DNA of 64,000 nt from Bacteroidia bacterium 43-41 (GTDB lineage: Bacteria; Bacteroidota; Bacteroidia; Bacteroidales; Dysgonomonadaceae): positions 124,001 to 188,000 of the forward strand of contig MKTD01000011.1 in assembly GCA_001898165.1 (NCBI GenBank), read 5' to 3'. The translations under genes and the position numbers were made by a program. The notes below the pieces were generated by a model that did no database searches, was not told where the DNA came from, and saw nothing but the letters and a program-made list of their open reading frames with translations. Shown piece by piece: positions 19,114 to 27,444 of this stretch (position 1 is the first letter of the stretch; each line of letters opens with the position of its first letter).

Positions 19114-19965
19114 TTAGTTATTGAGTTGTGTTTTTATCGTCTCTATTGCTACCGGTATCTGTGTGTTAAAATCTTTCCAGCGGGCTTCGATGGATATTTT
19201 TCCTTTATATCCTGTCTTTTTCAGGGCATTGAAATAAGGGCGGAAGTCTTCGTTATAAGTTCCCGGCACTGCCCTGTCCTCTTTTTCCGCGATATGTACA
19301 TGCTTGATTAGTTTCCCGTACTTCACAATGCTTTCAGGGCTTTCGTCGTCCATTTTCATATGATACAGATCTGCTAACAGCATGAAGTTGGGGTGATTGA
19401 TCTCCTTAACAATTTCCCCTCCTTCCGATACGGAATTGATAAAGTTGCATTCCGTGGTGTTAAGCGGTTCAAGTACAATGGTTACGTTGTACTTTTGGGC
19501 GATTTGCGCCATCTCTTTACCTAATTTAATGAATTGCGCCCGGGCTTTTTCGCGTGAAAATCCTTCGGGGATAGAGCGTGATCCCCCGCTCCCAAATACA
19601 ATTATCTCCACTCCCGCTCGTTGCGCTCTTCGAAAAGCTGTTTCCGCAAACTCTAAAATTTTCTGATGGACAGCTTCGTCGCCAACACTTTTCAGGTTTC
19701 CGGGTATAAAACTGTTACAGGCTTTAACGGGTAAAGGCGAGTTGGCAGCCTCATTCAGCAATACCTCGAATTCTTCCTCCGGTTTCGTCGGCACAAGAAA
19801 TCTGGAAACACCCTCTTCCACGTATGCGTATCCGTACTGCCGCATTTTTTCTCCGTTGGCAAGATTTGTGCAGATTCCGATTGGTATTGGTTTTAACTCA
19901 CTTTTTGCAACGCTGCGGGCAGAAAAGAGTATTGGAATAACGACTACATACAACAGGTAATGCAT
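19114..19965 (-). CDS. Secreted sugar phosphate isomerase/epimerase-like TIM-barrel protein
   Basis: The ATG at 19965 gives a 283-residue protein with a signal peptide (about 1-20). An upstream in-frame start at 20016 is rejected because a promoter element lies at 19996-20003. The body matches the xylose-isomerase-like TIM-barrel family, with metal-ligand type motifs VLEPLNTTECNF, LLADLYHMKMD, HVHIAEKEDR and ISIEARW. These proteins usually isomerise or epimerise sugars. The pairing with an exported Gfo/Idh/MocA oxidoreductase suggests that both modify the same sugar outside the cytoplasm. Confidence 0.82.
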   Translation of the reverse strand: MHYLLYVVVIPILFSARSVAKSELKPIPIGICTNLANGEKMRQYGYAYVEEGVSRFLVPTKPEEEFEVLLNEAANSPLPVKACNSFIPGNLKSVGDEAVHQKILEFAETAFRRAQRAGVEIIVFGSGGSRSIPEGFSREKARAQFIKLGKEMAQIAQKYNVTIVLEPLNTTECNFINSVSEGGEIVKEINHPNFMLLADLYHMKMDDESPESIVKYGKLIKHVHIAEKEDRAVPGTYNEDFRPYFNALKKTGYKGKISIEARWKDFNTQIPVAIETIKTQLNN

Positions 19966-19995
19966 ATTTATCCTTTTTATTAAAATATCATCGGG

Positions 19996-20003
19996 CAAAT
20001 ATA
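19996..20003 (-). promoter_or_regulatory. -7 promoter element for the TIM-barrel/oxidoreductase unit
   Basis: Minus strand TATATTTG, matching TAnnTTTG, 30 bases upstream of the ATG at 19965. It decides that start over the one at 20016. Confidence 0.6.
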
Positions 20004-20084
20004 ATAAAAATAACAATGTGTACGTAAACAGAATGAGAAAAAAAAGTAATTATCGAATTTATATGGATATAGTTGAAAAAAATG

Positions 20085-20092
20085 TAACTTTG
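20085..20092 (+). promoter_or_regulatory. -7 promoter element for dapA
   Basis: TAACTTTG matches TAnnTTTG, 26 bases before the dapA ATG at 20119. The upstream region is A/T-rich with no exact TTTG at 19-21 bases. Confidence 0.6.
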
Positions 20093-20118
20093 CATTCCGA
20101 AATGTCCATCAAATTTTT

Positions 20119-21015
20119 ATGTCAACAATCCATTTAAAAGGGATAGGTGTTGCCCTGATAACACCATTCAAAAAAGACAAATCAGTCGATTTTGATGCGC
20201 TGGCCCGGTTGGTCGATTATCAGATAGATGGAGGAGTCGATTACCTCGTTGCACTGGGAACCACCGCCGAAACTCCCACGTTGACGCGCGATGAACGGAC
20301 CGAAGTCGTCAGGTTCATAATTGAAAGGAACAACAACCGCCTTCCGCTTATTGTGGGGGTTGGCGGAAACAATACCGCAGAAGTCGTTCACGAACTCAAG
20401 GTGTCGTACTTCTCAAACATTGCAGGAGTATTATCCGTTACCCCGTACTACAATAAACCCAACCAGGAGGGACTTTTTCAACATTATCGTGCTTTGAGCG
20501 AAGTGTCGCCAAGGCCGATCATTCTGTATAATGTTCCCGGAAGGACCGGTGTGAATATGGAAGCCGAAACCACGTTGCGGCTGGCAAAATCCTGCCCGAA
20601 TATTGTGGCAATCAAGGAGGCATCGGGGAAAATGGATCAGATCCGGCAAATTATCGCTGGGCGTCCCGAAGGATTTTCAGTCATCTCGGGAGACGATGGA
20701 ATTGCATTTGATCTGATAAAAGCCGGTGGCGAAGGAGTGATATCTGTTTTAGGGAATGCTCTGCCGAAAGAGTTTTCCGAAATGATACATCACGCTTTAG
20801 CCGGTGACTTCAAGCTGGCTGAAACTGAAAACAGGCGTTTTTCAGAGGTTATCCGGTTGCTTTTCAAAGACGGAAATCCGGCCGGAGTAAAATGTATGCT
20901 AAGCGAAATGGGCTACGTCGGGAATGTACTCCGGTTGCCACTGGTCACGGTGTGTGACGAGACCAGACAGCAAATAATTGAAGAACTGAAAAAAATCGTA
21001 AATCGTAAATTGTAA
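20119..21015 (+). CDS. dapA: 4-hydroxy-tetrahydrodipicolinate synthase
   Basis: DapA condenses pyruvate with aspartate semialdehyde, the first committed step to diaminopimelate and lysine. The 298-residue (beta/alpha)8 protein has GTTAE (47-51), the catalytic Tyr137 in YNVPGRTG, and the Schiff-base Lys166 in AIKEASGK. Length is normal for the family. The last codons and stop lie inside a period-7 repeat that runs up to the ribE start. Lysine feedback residues were not assessed. Confidence 0.95.
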   Translation: MSTIHLKGIGVALITPFKKDKSVDFDALARLVDYQIDGGVDYLVALGTTAETPTLTRDERTEVVRFIIERNNNRLPLIVGVGGNNTAEVVHELKVSYFSNIAGVLSVTPYYNKPNQEGLFQHYRALSEVSPRPIILYNVPGRTGVNMEAETTLRLAKSCPNIVAIKEASGKMDQIRQIIAGRPEGFSVISGDDGIAFDLIKAGGEGVISVLGNALPKEFSEMIHHALAGDFKLAETENRRFSEVIRLLFKDGNPAGVKCMLSEMGYVGNVLRLPLVTVCDETRQQIIEELKKIVNRKL

Positions 21016-21028
21016 CTCGTAAATATAA
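20994..21028 (+). repeat. Period-7 tandem repeat across the dapA-ribE junction
   Basis: Five consecutive 7-base units: AATCGTA, AATCGTA, AATTGTA, ACTCGTA, AATATAA. The array contains the dapA stop codon (21013-21015) and ends 2 bases before the ribE ATG. Two other gene junctions in the window have arrays with the same period but a different unit. Confidence 0.75.
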
Positions 21029-21030
21029 TT

Positions 21031-21636
21031 ATGTTTTCCGGAATTGTTGAAGAAGCCGCAACCGTTGTTGCATTAGAAAAAGAGAAGGGCAACCTGCACA
21101 TTACGTTGAGGTGTTCGTTTACGGATGAATTAAAAATCGACCAGAGTATTGCTCACAACGGAGTTTGCCTGACGGTAGTTTCCATAGAAGGCGATACTTA
21201 TACGGTAACCGCTATCCAGGAGACGCTCGACCGATCCAATCTCGGGTTGTTGAAAGCAGGCAGCAAAGTGAATCTGGAACGCAGTATGAAGATGGACGGC
21301 AGGTTAGACGGGCACATCGTACAGGGGCATGTTGATCAAACCGCGGTATGTACAGATGTGACTGAGGCGGACGGCAGTTGGTATTACACTTTTCAATACC
21401 GTTTCGATAAGGAGATGGCAAAAAAAGGATACCTGACGGTAGATAAAGGGTCGGTCACCGTAAACGGCGTAAGTTTAACCGTGGTGGCCCCCACCGAAAA
21501 TACGTTCAAGGTGGCCATTATCCCTTTTACACACGAAGTGACCAATTTCCATCAAATAGAAAAAGGCACGGTAGTGAATTTGGAGTTCGATATTATTGGT
21601 AAATACATCAGCAGGATCGTTGCCTTGCAGTCGTAA
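21031..21636 (+). CDS. ribE: Riboflavin synthase, alpha chain
   Basis: The enzyme dismutates two lumazine molecules to riboflavin. The 201-residue protein consists of two related lumazine-binding domains (about 1-97 and 98-195). Each begins with a similar pattern: MFSGIVEE for the first, HIVQGHVDQTA for the second; NGVCLTVV and NGVSLTVV are the matching internal repeats. Length is standard. It starts 15 bases after dapA and is followed 11 bases later by a flavin-dependent nitroreductase gene, a plausible functional link through flavin. Confidence 0.95.
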   Translation: MFSGIVEEAATVVALEKEKGNLHITLRCSFTDELKIDQSIAHNGVCLTVVSIEGDTYTVTAIQETLDRSNLGLLKAGSKVNLERSMKMDGRLDGHIVQGHVDQTAVCTDVTEADGSWYYTFQYRFDKEMAKKGYLTVDKGSVTVNGVSLTVVAPTENTFKVAIIPFTHEVTNFHQIEKGTVVNLEFDIIGKYISRIVALQS

Positions 21637-21647
21637 ATTGATAAAGT

Positions 21648-22211
21648 ATGGATTTTCTTGAATTTGTTTCCTCCCGGCAGAGCGATCGCGCATTTGATCC
21701 GGAAAGGCCGGTTGAGAAAGAAAAAATAGAACGTATTCTCGAAGCTGCCCGGTTAGCCCCTTCGGCATGCAACGCACAACCCTGGCATATGATTGTGGTT
21801 GATGAGCCCGAGCTGAAAAACAAAGTGGCCGATGCCACCTCTGCGCGCGCATTGGGCATGAACCATTTCACCAAACAGGCTCCGGTGCACATTTTGTTGG
21901 TGGAGGAAAAAGTTAATCTCACATCGGGGATCGGAGGTTGGGTAAAGCAGAAGGACTACGCGCAAATGGACCTGGGGGTCGTGGCTGCCCATATCGTGCT
22001 GGCCGCCCACGCCGAGGGGCTGGGGTCTTGCATCGTTGGCTGGTTCAACGAACCCAGAATGCGTGAATTATTGTCAATTCCCGATTCCAAGAGGGTGTGG
22101 CTGGATATTGTTATCGGCTACAGTACTCAATCCATCCGCCCTAAAAAGCGCAAAGCAAACAGTGAAATCATTTCTTACAACAAATATAACTTGCGAAAGT
22201 TCAGTAAATAA
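21648..22211 (+). CDS. Nitroreductase-family FMN-dependent oxidoreductase
   Basis: The 187-residue protein has the nitroreductase start SRQSDRAFDP, the FMN-contact region APSACNAQPWHMIVV (about 38-52), and DLGVVAAHIVLAAHAEGLGSCIVGWF in the second half. Members use FMN and NAD(P)H to reduce nitro compounds, quinones or other acceptors. The natural substrate is not known. Last gene of the probable dapA-ribE unit. Confidence 0.88.
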   Translation: MDFLEFVSSRQSDRAFDPERPVEKEKIERILEAARLAPSACNAQPWHMIVVDEPELKNKVADATSARALGMNHFTKQAPVHILLVEEKVNLTSGIGGWVKQKDYAQMDLGVVAAHIVLAAHAEGLGSCIVGWFNEPRMRELLSIPDSKRVWLDIVIGYSTQSIRPKKRKANSEIISYNKYNLRKFSK

Positions 22212-22269
22212 GTTAAGGGTGGGGAGAAGAACATCAACTTTAATCTTTTTAACACGAAGTTTCTGTTCT

Positions 22270-22304
22270 TTTGTTGGTTGCATCGCAAAAAAATATCATC
22301 TTTG
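22270..22304 (+). promoter_or_regulatory. Weak promoter for the outer-membrane protein gene
   Basis: CATCTTTG at 22297-22304 differs from TAnnTTTG by one base. TTG at 22274-22276 lies 20 bases upstream, the right spacing for a -33 element. The start codon at 22370 is 65 bases downstream. Confidence 0.4.
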
Positions 22305-22369
22305 TACCCTGAAATGAATTATGAAACAAGCGATCAGCCTCTTGTTTATTATAATGATAATGATAAAGA

Positions 22370-23713
22370 ATGAATATAACAGCTAAACGTTTTCTCTCGT
22401 TCATCGTTCTCTTTACTGTTGTTGCCGCGACATTTGCACAACAGGTAGGTTCTAACTCGCCATACGGCAGGTACGGCTTCGGCCTTTTGTCCAACCAGTC
22501 GTTTGGAGCATCCGAAGCCATGGGAGGAATCAGCTACGGGCTGCGGAGAAGCCAGCAGGTGAATCCCGGAAACCCGGCATCGTACTCCAGGCTCGATTCG
22601 CTTACATTTATTTTCGACTTTGGGGTATCGGGGCATTATGCCACGTACAGCGATGGCCTGAATAAGCAGAATTTCTACAACGGGAACCTCGATTACATTG
22701 CCATGCAGTTTCCTGTTTTCGGCAAGTTGGGCGCCAGCATTGGGCTTTTGCCCTATTCTAAAGTAGGGTATAACTACGGACAAACGCGCGCGTTAGAGAA
22801 CATCGTTTATGAAGAGGTTTTTCGCGGAACGGGCGGATTAAGCCAGATTTATGCCGGAATTGCGTACGAACCTGTAAAAAATTTTTCCGTTGGGGCCAAC
22901 GTCTCATATCTATTCGGGAATTTCAGCTACAGCAGCATCTCTGTGCCCAGAACAACAACAGGAGCCACCATTGGCGAAGAAAAGAAAAAATATTCCATTC
23001 GTGATTTCAAATACGATTTCGGAGCACAGGTAGTGTTTCCTGTCGATAAGGCGAGTTCATTGACGGTGGGAGCTGTTTACAGTCCGAAAATAACTTCAAA
23101 GGCCGATGTCTATGCCACGCAAATGATGTTCCTGTCAGACCCTTATACAAACCCCTATCAGACTCCGAGCGAAGTTTTGCGTGACGATACGCTTTCTAAC
23201 CGGTCGTTTCAGTTGCCGGCTACCTATGGGTTGGGGGTAACGTACTCCAATACAAATCTGCTTCTGGGAGTGGACGGAACTTACCAGCAATGGAGCGGAT
23301 TGGATTATCCCGATGTCTTAGACGGGTTAACCACTCAAAACCGGTTCAATAATGCTTACAGGATCAATGCCGGAGCAGAGTACATTATCGACCCGTACAG
23401 CCGTAATTTTTTCAGCAGGATACGTTTTAGGGCCGGTATCTCCTATGGAAATTCATATACCAACGTCTCTGTTTATAATCCATCGACCAGTACAAGTGTC
23501 GGTGTCGGAGGTTTTAAGGAGTACGGGATTAACTTCGGATTGGGATTGCCGTTCAGGGATTCTATGTCCGGCAGGTTGTCTTTGCTCAACATCGGATTTG
23601 GTTATACAACCCAACGCCCCGACTTGCAATATATGATTAAACAAGACATGTTTAAAATATCCTTAAATATGAATATCAACGAATTTTGGTTTTTCAAAAG
23701 ACAATTTAACTAA
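22370..23713 (+). CDS. Outer-membrane beta-barrel protein, function unknown
   Basis: The 447-residue protein has a signal peptide (about 1-23, ending FAQ). It then shows a repeating pattern of aromatic and glycine residues ending in a terminal Phe-rich strand, typical of outer-membrane barrels. NSPYGRYGFGLLSN, GISYGLR and NPGNPASYS near the start resemble the N-terminal region of FadL/OmpP1-like Bacteroidetes proteins, but no exact family is clear to me. It opens an envelope cluster (TPR protein, LptC, CorC/HlyC, foldase). A short 19-codon frame (22314-22373) ends in an ATGA overlap with its start. Confidence 0.75.
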   Translation: MNITAKRFLSFIVLFTVVAATFAQQVGSNSPYGRYGFGLLSNQSFGASEAMGGISYGLRRSQQVNPGNPASYSRLDSLTFIFDFGVSGHYATYSDGLNKQNFYNGNLDYIAMQFPVFGKLGASIGLLPYSKVGYNYGQTRALENIVYEEVFRGTGGLSQIYAGIAYEPVKNFSVGANVSYLFGNFSYSSISVPRTTTGATIGEEKKKYSIRDFKYDFGAQVVFPVDKASSLTVGAVYSPKITSKADVYATQMMFLSDPYTNPYQTPSEVLRDDTLSNRSFQLPATYGLGVTYSNTNLLLGVDGTYQQWSGLDYPDVLDGLTTQNRFNNAYRINAGAEYIIDPYSRNFFSRIRFRAGISYGNSYTNVSVYNPSTSTSVGVGGFKEYGINFGLGLPFRDSMSGRLSLLNIGFGYTTQRPDLQYMIKQDMFKISLNMNINEFWFFKRQFN

Positions 23714-23720
23714 AAACTTG

Positions 23721-23728
23721 TATCTTTG
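23721..23728 (+). promoter_or_regulatory. -7 promoter element for the TPR protein gene
   Basis: TATCTTTG matches TAnnTTTG. The start at 23829 is 100 bases downstream, giving a long A-rich leader. Confidence 0.6.
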
Positions 23729-23828
23729 CAATGTTTAGATTAGAAAAGGATTAAACTTTTCATTTAACATATTGTCCTATTAACAACCAAAACAGGAATA
23801 GACAACAAATTAAAAAGAAAGAAAGAAT

Positions 23829-25190
23829 ATGAGAAAATTACTATTATCAGGATTCCTTGCAATAGTAACCATTGCAAGCCTCAGTGCCCAGAAAGCGGAA
23901 TACGATCCGGTAAAAGCTCCCTTCGGACACGGAGAAGACAGTGTAAAATGCCGTATGAATTTGAGCCTTATGTCAACCTCGGCAAAGGCTGAAAATTATA
24001 AGGAAGCATTGGCACCCTGGAATGCTGTTTACGAAAACTGTCCCGGCTCCAGTAAAAATATTTATATTTACGGCCCCCGCATTTTCAAGAGTTTATATGC
24101 TTCGGAAACCGATGCCGCCAAAAAGAAACAATATCTCGATAAAACAATGGAGATATACGATACCCGCCTGAAGTATTACACCGATGATAATAAAGGTACC
24201 GTTTTGGCCTACAAGGCTTATGATTATATGGAATTGATGGGCGATAAAGCCGACTCCAAGGTAATTTACCAGTGGTTGGGCGAAGCCCTCAAGGAGATGA
24301 AATCGGAAATGGAGCCGAAAGACGCCTATTCTTATTACATGGTGGCCTCCCTGACTCAGTTTTTGGCAGATCCGTCCAAGAAAAATCAATACATCAACGA
24401 TTATTTCACCGTTGCAGGTTATGTTGACGAAGCCATCAACAAAGCAAATGCGGCAAATGATAAAGCAAATGCCGATTACCTTGGATTGGTAAAAGAGGGA
24501 ATTGTAAAAGCGTTTGTAAGCAGTGGGGCAGGCGATTGCAAAACACTTACGGACTATTATGCCGGCAAAGTGGAACCCAACAAAGGCGACAAAGCATTCC
24601 TCAGCGAAGTAATTAGCGCGTTGGGGTCGGTAGGATGCAGCGACACAGACTTGTATTTTACCGCATCGGAATACCTCTACAAGCTTGAGCCGTCTGCCGG
24701 AGCAGCTATCGGATTGGCCAACAAAAGCCTGAGGGATAAGGATTACGATACCGCCATCAAATATTATCACGAGGGGGCTCAAATGGAAAAGGATAAAAAT
24801 AAAGCCTCCGATTACATGATGCAGTTGGCAGGGATCTTCTCCAATCAACGCAACTTCGCCAAATCGCGCCAGGCTGCTTATGATGCATTGGAATTCAACC
24901 CCAACAATGGAGCTGCTTATATCCTTATTGGGCAGTTGTATGCGGCATCTGCAGGAAACATCTTTCCCGAAGCGGAAAAGAGAGGCCTGGTTTTCTGCGC
25001 GGCAGTTGACAAAATGCAAAAAGCAAAATCCATTGACCCTGGTGTGACGTCTGAGGCTAACCGTTACATCAACCAGTATTCCGGTTATTACATGGATACC
25101 GAAACGGCCTTTATGATGGGTATTAAAGCCGGTGAATCCGTATTTATCCCCGGATGGATTGGAGAGTCAACCACAGTAAGATTGAAATAA
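23829..25190 (+). CDS. Exported tetratricopeptide-repeat protein
   Basis: The 453-residue protein has a signal peptide (about 1-20, SLSA). It is helical with TPR-like units, for example in residues 40-110 and 290-400 (DYDTAIKYYHEGAQMEKDKNKASDY; FAKSRQAAYDALEFNPNNGAAY). No enzymatic motif is present. TPR proteins of this location act as periplasmic scaffolds. The gene is highly AAA/GAA rich, as expected of an abundant protein. It is followed directly by lptC; together with the barrel protein before it and the foldase after it, this suggests an outer-membrane assembly role. Confidence 0.82.
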   Translation: MRKLLLSGFLAIVTIASLSAQKAEYDPVKAPFGHGEDSVKCRMNLSLMSTSAKAENYKEALAPWNAVYENCPGSSKNIYIYGPRIFKSLYASETDAAKKKQYLDKTMEIYDTRLKYYTDDNKGTVLAYKAYDYMELMGDKADSKVIYQWLGEALKEMKSEMEPKDAYSYYMVASLTQFLADPSKKNQYINDYFTVAGYVDEAINKANAANDKANADYLGLVKEGIVKAFVSSGAGDCKTLTDYYAGKVEPNKGDKAFLSEVISALGSVGCSDTDLYFTASEYLYKLEPSAGAAIGLANKSLRDKDYDTAIKYYHEGAQMEKDKNKASDYMMQLAGIFSNQRNFAKSRQAAYDALEFNPNNGAAYILIGQLYAASAGNIFPEAEKRGLVFCAAVDKMQKAKSIDPGVTSEANRYINQYSGYYMDTETAFMMGIKAGESVFIPGWIGESTTVRLK

Positions 25191-25231
25191 AAAAATCAAA
25201 CGATCTGTTGAAAAAACAATTAGAAATAGAT

Positions 25232-25834
25232 ATGTTGAAATGCATGGCAACCGCAGTTTTTGCGGTTGTTGTGTTTCTTTTTATCGTGTCGTGCGGAAAG
25301 AAAGATGAAAACCTGATCAACATGAAGTTCGATCCGGAGACCATGCCGTCGATGGTGACCGATTCGGCTGTGCAGCTTATTTCCGATTCGGGGAGGACCC
25401 GTTACAAAATAGTTGCCAACGTTTGGGAGGTTTACGATAAGGCTAAAGAACCGTTTTCGTATTTTCCCGAAGGTTTTTATCTGGAAAGGTTTGATGAGAA
25501 GTTCAATGTTGAGGCTACCATTATCGCTGATACGGCCTGGAACTACACCGCAAAAAAACTGTGGCGCATAAAAGGGCATGTGGATATCAAAAATATGCAA
25601 GGCCATGAATTCAAGAGTGATGAACTTTTTTGGGATCAAAAAACGGCTAAAATCTATTCCGACAAATATATCGAGATAAAACGGGGAGCGCTTGAGCTGA
25701 AAGGATACGGTTTTGAGTCGAATCAGGAAATGACCGATTACCGGATTATGCGACCGCACGACGGCAAGTTGCCGTTTGAGGATGAGCCCGCCGGACCCGG
25801 TTCCGCGCAATTACAACCCGATACCATACAATAA
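25232..25834 (+). CDS. lptC: LPS export ABC transporter periplasmic protein LptC
   Basis: LptC takes lipopolysaccharide from the inner-membrane LptBFG transporter and passes it to LptA. The 200-residue protein has a hydrophobic N-terminal segment with a lipobox-like IVSCG at about residues 20-24, so it may be lipid-anchored. A beta-rich domain follows with DSGRTRYKIVANVWEVYDKAKEPFSYF, typical of Bacteroidetes LptC, and the late motif FKSDELFWDQKTAKIYSD. I chose the ATG at 25232 because the longer frame overlaps the end of the previous gene. Confidence 0.88.
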   Translation: MLKCMATAVFAVVVFLFIVSCGKKDENLINMKFDPETMPSMVTDSAVQLISDSGRTRYKIVANVWEVYDKAKEPFSYFPEGFYLERFDEKFNVEATIIADTAWNYTAKKLWRIKGHVDIKNMQGHEFKSDELFWDQKTAKIYSDKYIEIKRGALELKGYGFESNQEMTDYRIMRPHDGKLPFEDEPAGPGSAQLQPDTIQ

Positions 25835-26047
25835 ATGGTATGTACATGCAACTAAACCGCTCGTCTGACGATATTTTACGACCCATTCGCTTTGGACAGC
25901 TACTCTTTTTTTCGTTCATCGTGAGCTATGGGTACCCCGTAAAAATAGCTAAAAGGCCTCTCGTTTTAGTTGCAAATAACCGTCGGGAGTTAATGAAAAA
26001 GTTCAATATAAAACTGTAAATCGTTCAACAATCTTAATACGTAAGCA

Positions 26048-27319
26048 ATGTCTTTTGCATCGCTAATATGCGGGTGGTTTATTCTGCTGTTCCTGTCGGC
26101 GTTCTTCTCCGGCATGGAAGTAGCGTTTGTGTCATCGGATAAGTTGCGTTTTGCAATGATGCAGAAGAACAAAGGGTTCTACAACCTGATGCTGGGCACC
26201 ATTTACAGCCACCCGCGACAGTTCTTATCCACGCTTCTGCTCGGAAACCTCATGGTGCAGGTGATTTTTATGTATCTGTCGTTGTTAATAGCTTTTCCTT
26301 ATGTCAGGCAACATATTACGCAAAATACTTTCGGGATTTTCCTGCTCATAATCATCGGGGCTATTGTCATTATCCTTTTTAGTGGCGAATTTTTTCCGCG
26401 CGCCGTTATGGTTCGCAAGCCTGACTTTTGGGTCAGGGTTTTAGTTGTTCCCGCTTTCTTTTTTTACATACTGCTTTTTCCTGTTGCCAAAATTTTCGTA
26501 TCGGTTTCCAAAGCGGTTTTAGCTGCTTTCGGCGTAAGGTCGGACAAAACAAACGAGAATGCGTTAGGCCGTCTGGAATTGGATTCCTATGTGCGAAAAG
26601 GGTTTGATGAGATTTCCGATGAGAAAGAGGTGGACTCCGAAGTGAAAATTTTCAGGAATGCTCTCGATTTCTCTTCTATGCGTGTACGCGATTGTATGGT
26701 TCCCAGAGCCGATATTGTGGCGATAAATGTGGACGAAGACATTGAGAGGCTAAAGGATTTGTTTATTGAGAGCGGTATTTCCAGAATTTTGGTTTACCGG
26801 GAGGATATTGACGATATTATCGGATACATTCACGTTTGGGAGATGTTTGATATCCCGCAGGACTGGACAAAGAGCATTGCCACCGTGTCGTTCGTGCCCG
26901 AAAGTATGCAGGCCAGCAAGCTGATGAACGACCTGATGCAGCGGCGAAAAAGCATAGCCGTTGTTGTTGACGAGTTTGGAGGGACATCGGGAGTGGTGAC
27001 CATGGAAGATCTGGTGGAAGAGATTTTCGGCGATATAGAAGACGAGTACGACAGCAAAGCCCGGTTTGTGAAGCAGGAAGGCGATAATGAGTTTGTGCTC
27101 TCGGGGCGCGTCGAGATTGATACCTTAAACGAAGATTACGGGCTCGACATTCCCGAATCGGAGAGTTACTCTACTGTTGCCGGCTTTTTATTGCATCATA
27201 CACAGCGGTTCCCTAAAACCTACGAGACGGTCGTCATTGGCAAATATACGTTTAAAATACTGAAAGTTACCGCACGGAAAATTGAAGTGGTGCGGCTCAT
27301 CACGACACCCTTGGCATAG
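26048..27319 (+). CDS. CorC/HlyC-family membrane protein with CBS pair
   Basis: The 423-residue protein has an N-terminal DUF21 membrane domain of about four spans (residues 5-170). Two CBS modules follow (about 210-330), starting MRVRDCMVPRADI and including VVDEFGGTSGVVTMEDLVEEIFGDIEDEYD, and then a C-terminal transporter-associated CorC/HlyC domain (about 340-420). The family is associated with magnesium or cobalt efflux, not true hemolysis. The CBS pair probably binds an adenine nucleotide. It lies between lptC and the foldase gene. Confidence 0.9.
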   Translation: MSFASLICGWFILLFLSAFFSGMEVAFVSSDKLRFAMMQKNKGFYNLMLGTIYSHPRQFLSTLLLGNLMVQVIFMYLSLLIAFPYVRQHITQNTFGIFLLIIIGAIVIILFSGEFFPRAVMVRKPDFWVRVLVVPAFFFYILLFPVAKIFVSVSKAVLAAFGVRSDKTNENALGRLELDSYVRKGFDEISDEKEVDSEVKIFRNALDFSSMRVRDCMVPRADIVAINVDEDIERLKDLFIESGISRILVYREDIDDIIGYIHVWEMFDIPQDWTKSIATVSFVPESMQASKLMNDLMQRRKSIAVVVDEFGGTSGVVTMEDLVEEIFGDIEDEYDSKARFVKQEGDNEFVLSGRVEIDTLNEDYGLDIPESESYSTVAGFLLHHTQRFPKTYETVVIGKYTFKILKVTARKIEVVRLITTPLA

Positions 27320-27376
27320 CGTGATCAACGGGAAACACTTTTTTCAAAAATATGAAGTTATCTTTCTAATTTTTAT

Positions 27377-27384
27377 TAACTTTG
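27377..27384 (+). promoter_or_regulatory. -7 promoter element for the foldase gene
   Basis: TAACTTTG matches TAnnTTTG, 60 bases before the ATG at 27445, with an A/T-rich leader. Confidence 0.6.
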
Positions 27385-27444
27385 CACTCTTGTTTAAAAG
27401 AATATAAAATATTAATTTGTTCATAAAAAACTCAGGATAGTTAA

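Noticed and set aside
20102-20137. Short frame MSIKFLCQQSI overlapping the dapA start, as a lysine leader
   Set aside because: Contains one Lys only, no run of control codons and no hairpin; it overlaps dapA out of frame.
22347-22369. GATAAT-like hexamer repeats before the barrel-protein gene, resembling a Fur box
   Set aside because: Only two full hexamers, positioned between promoter and start codon in A/T-rich DNA, and no metal-related gene follows. Likely low-complexity sequence.
24093-25019. Long minus-strand frame (308 codons) opposite the TPR protein gene
   Set aside because: Lies entirely inside a well-supported gene on the other strand and has no family signature; it is a by-product of that gene's codon use.
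25846-26019. 57-codon frame between lptC and the CorC/HlyC gene, starting MQLNRSSDDILRP
   Set aside because: No recognisable family, no promoter close upstream, mixed composition; more likely gap sequence than a gene.
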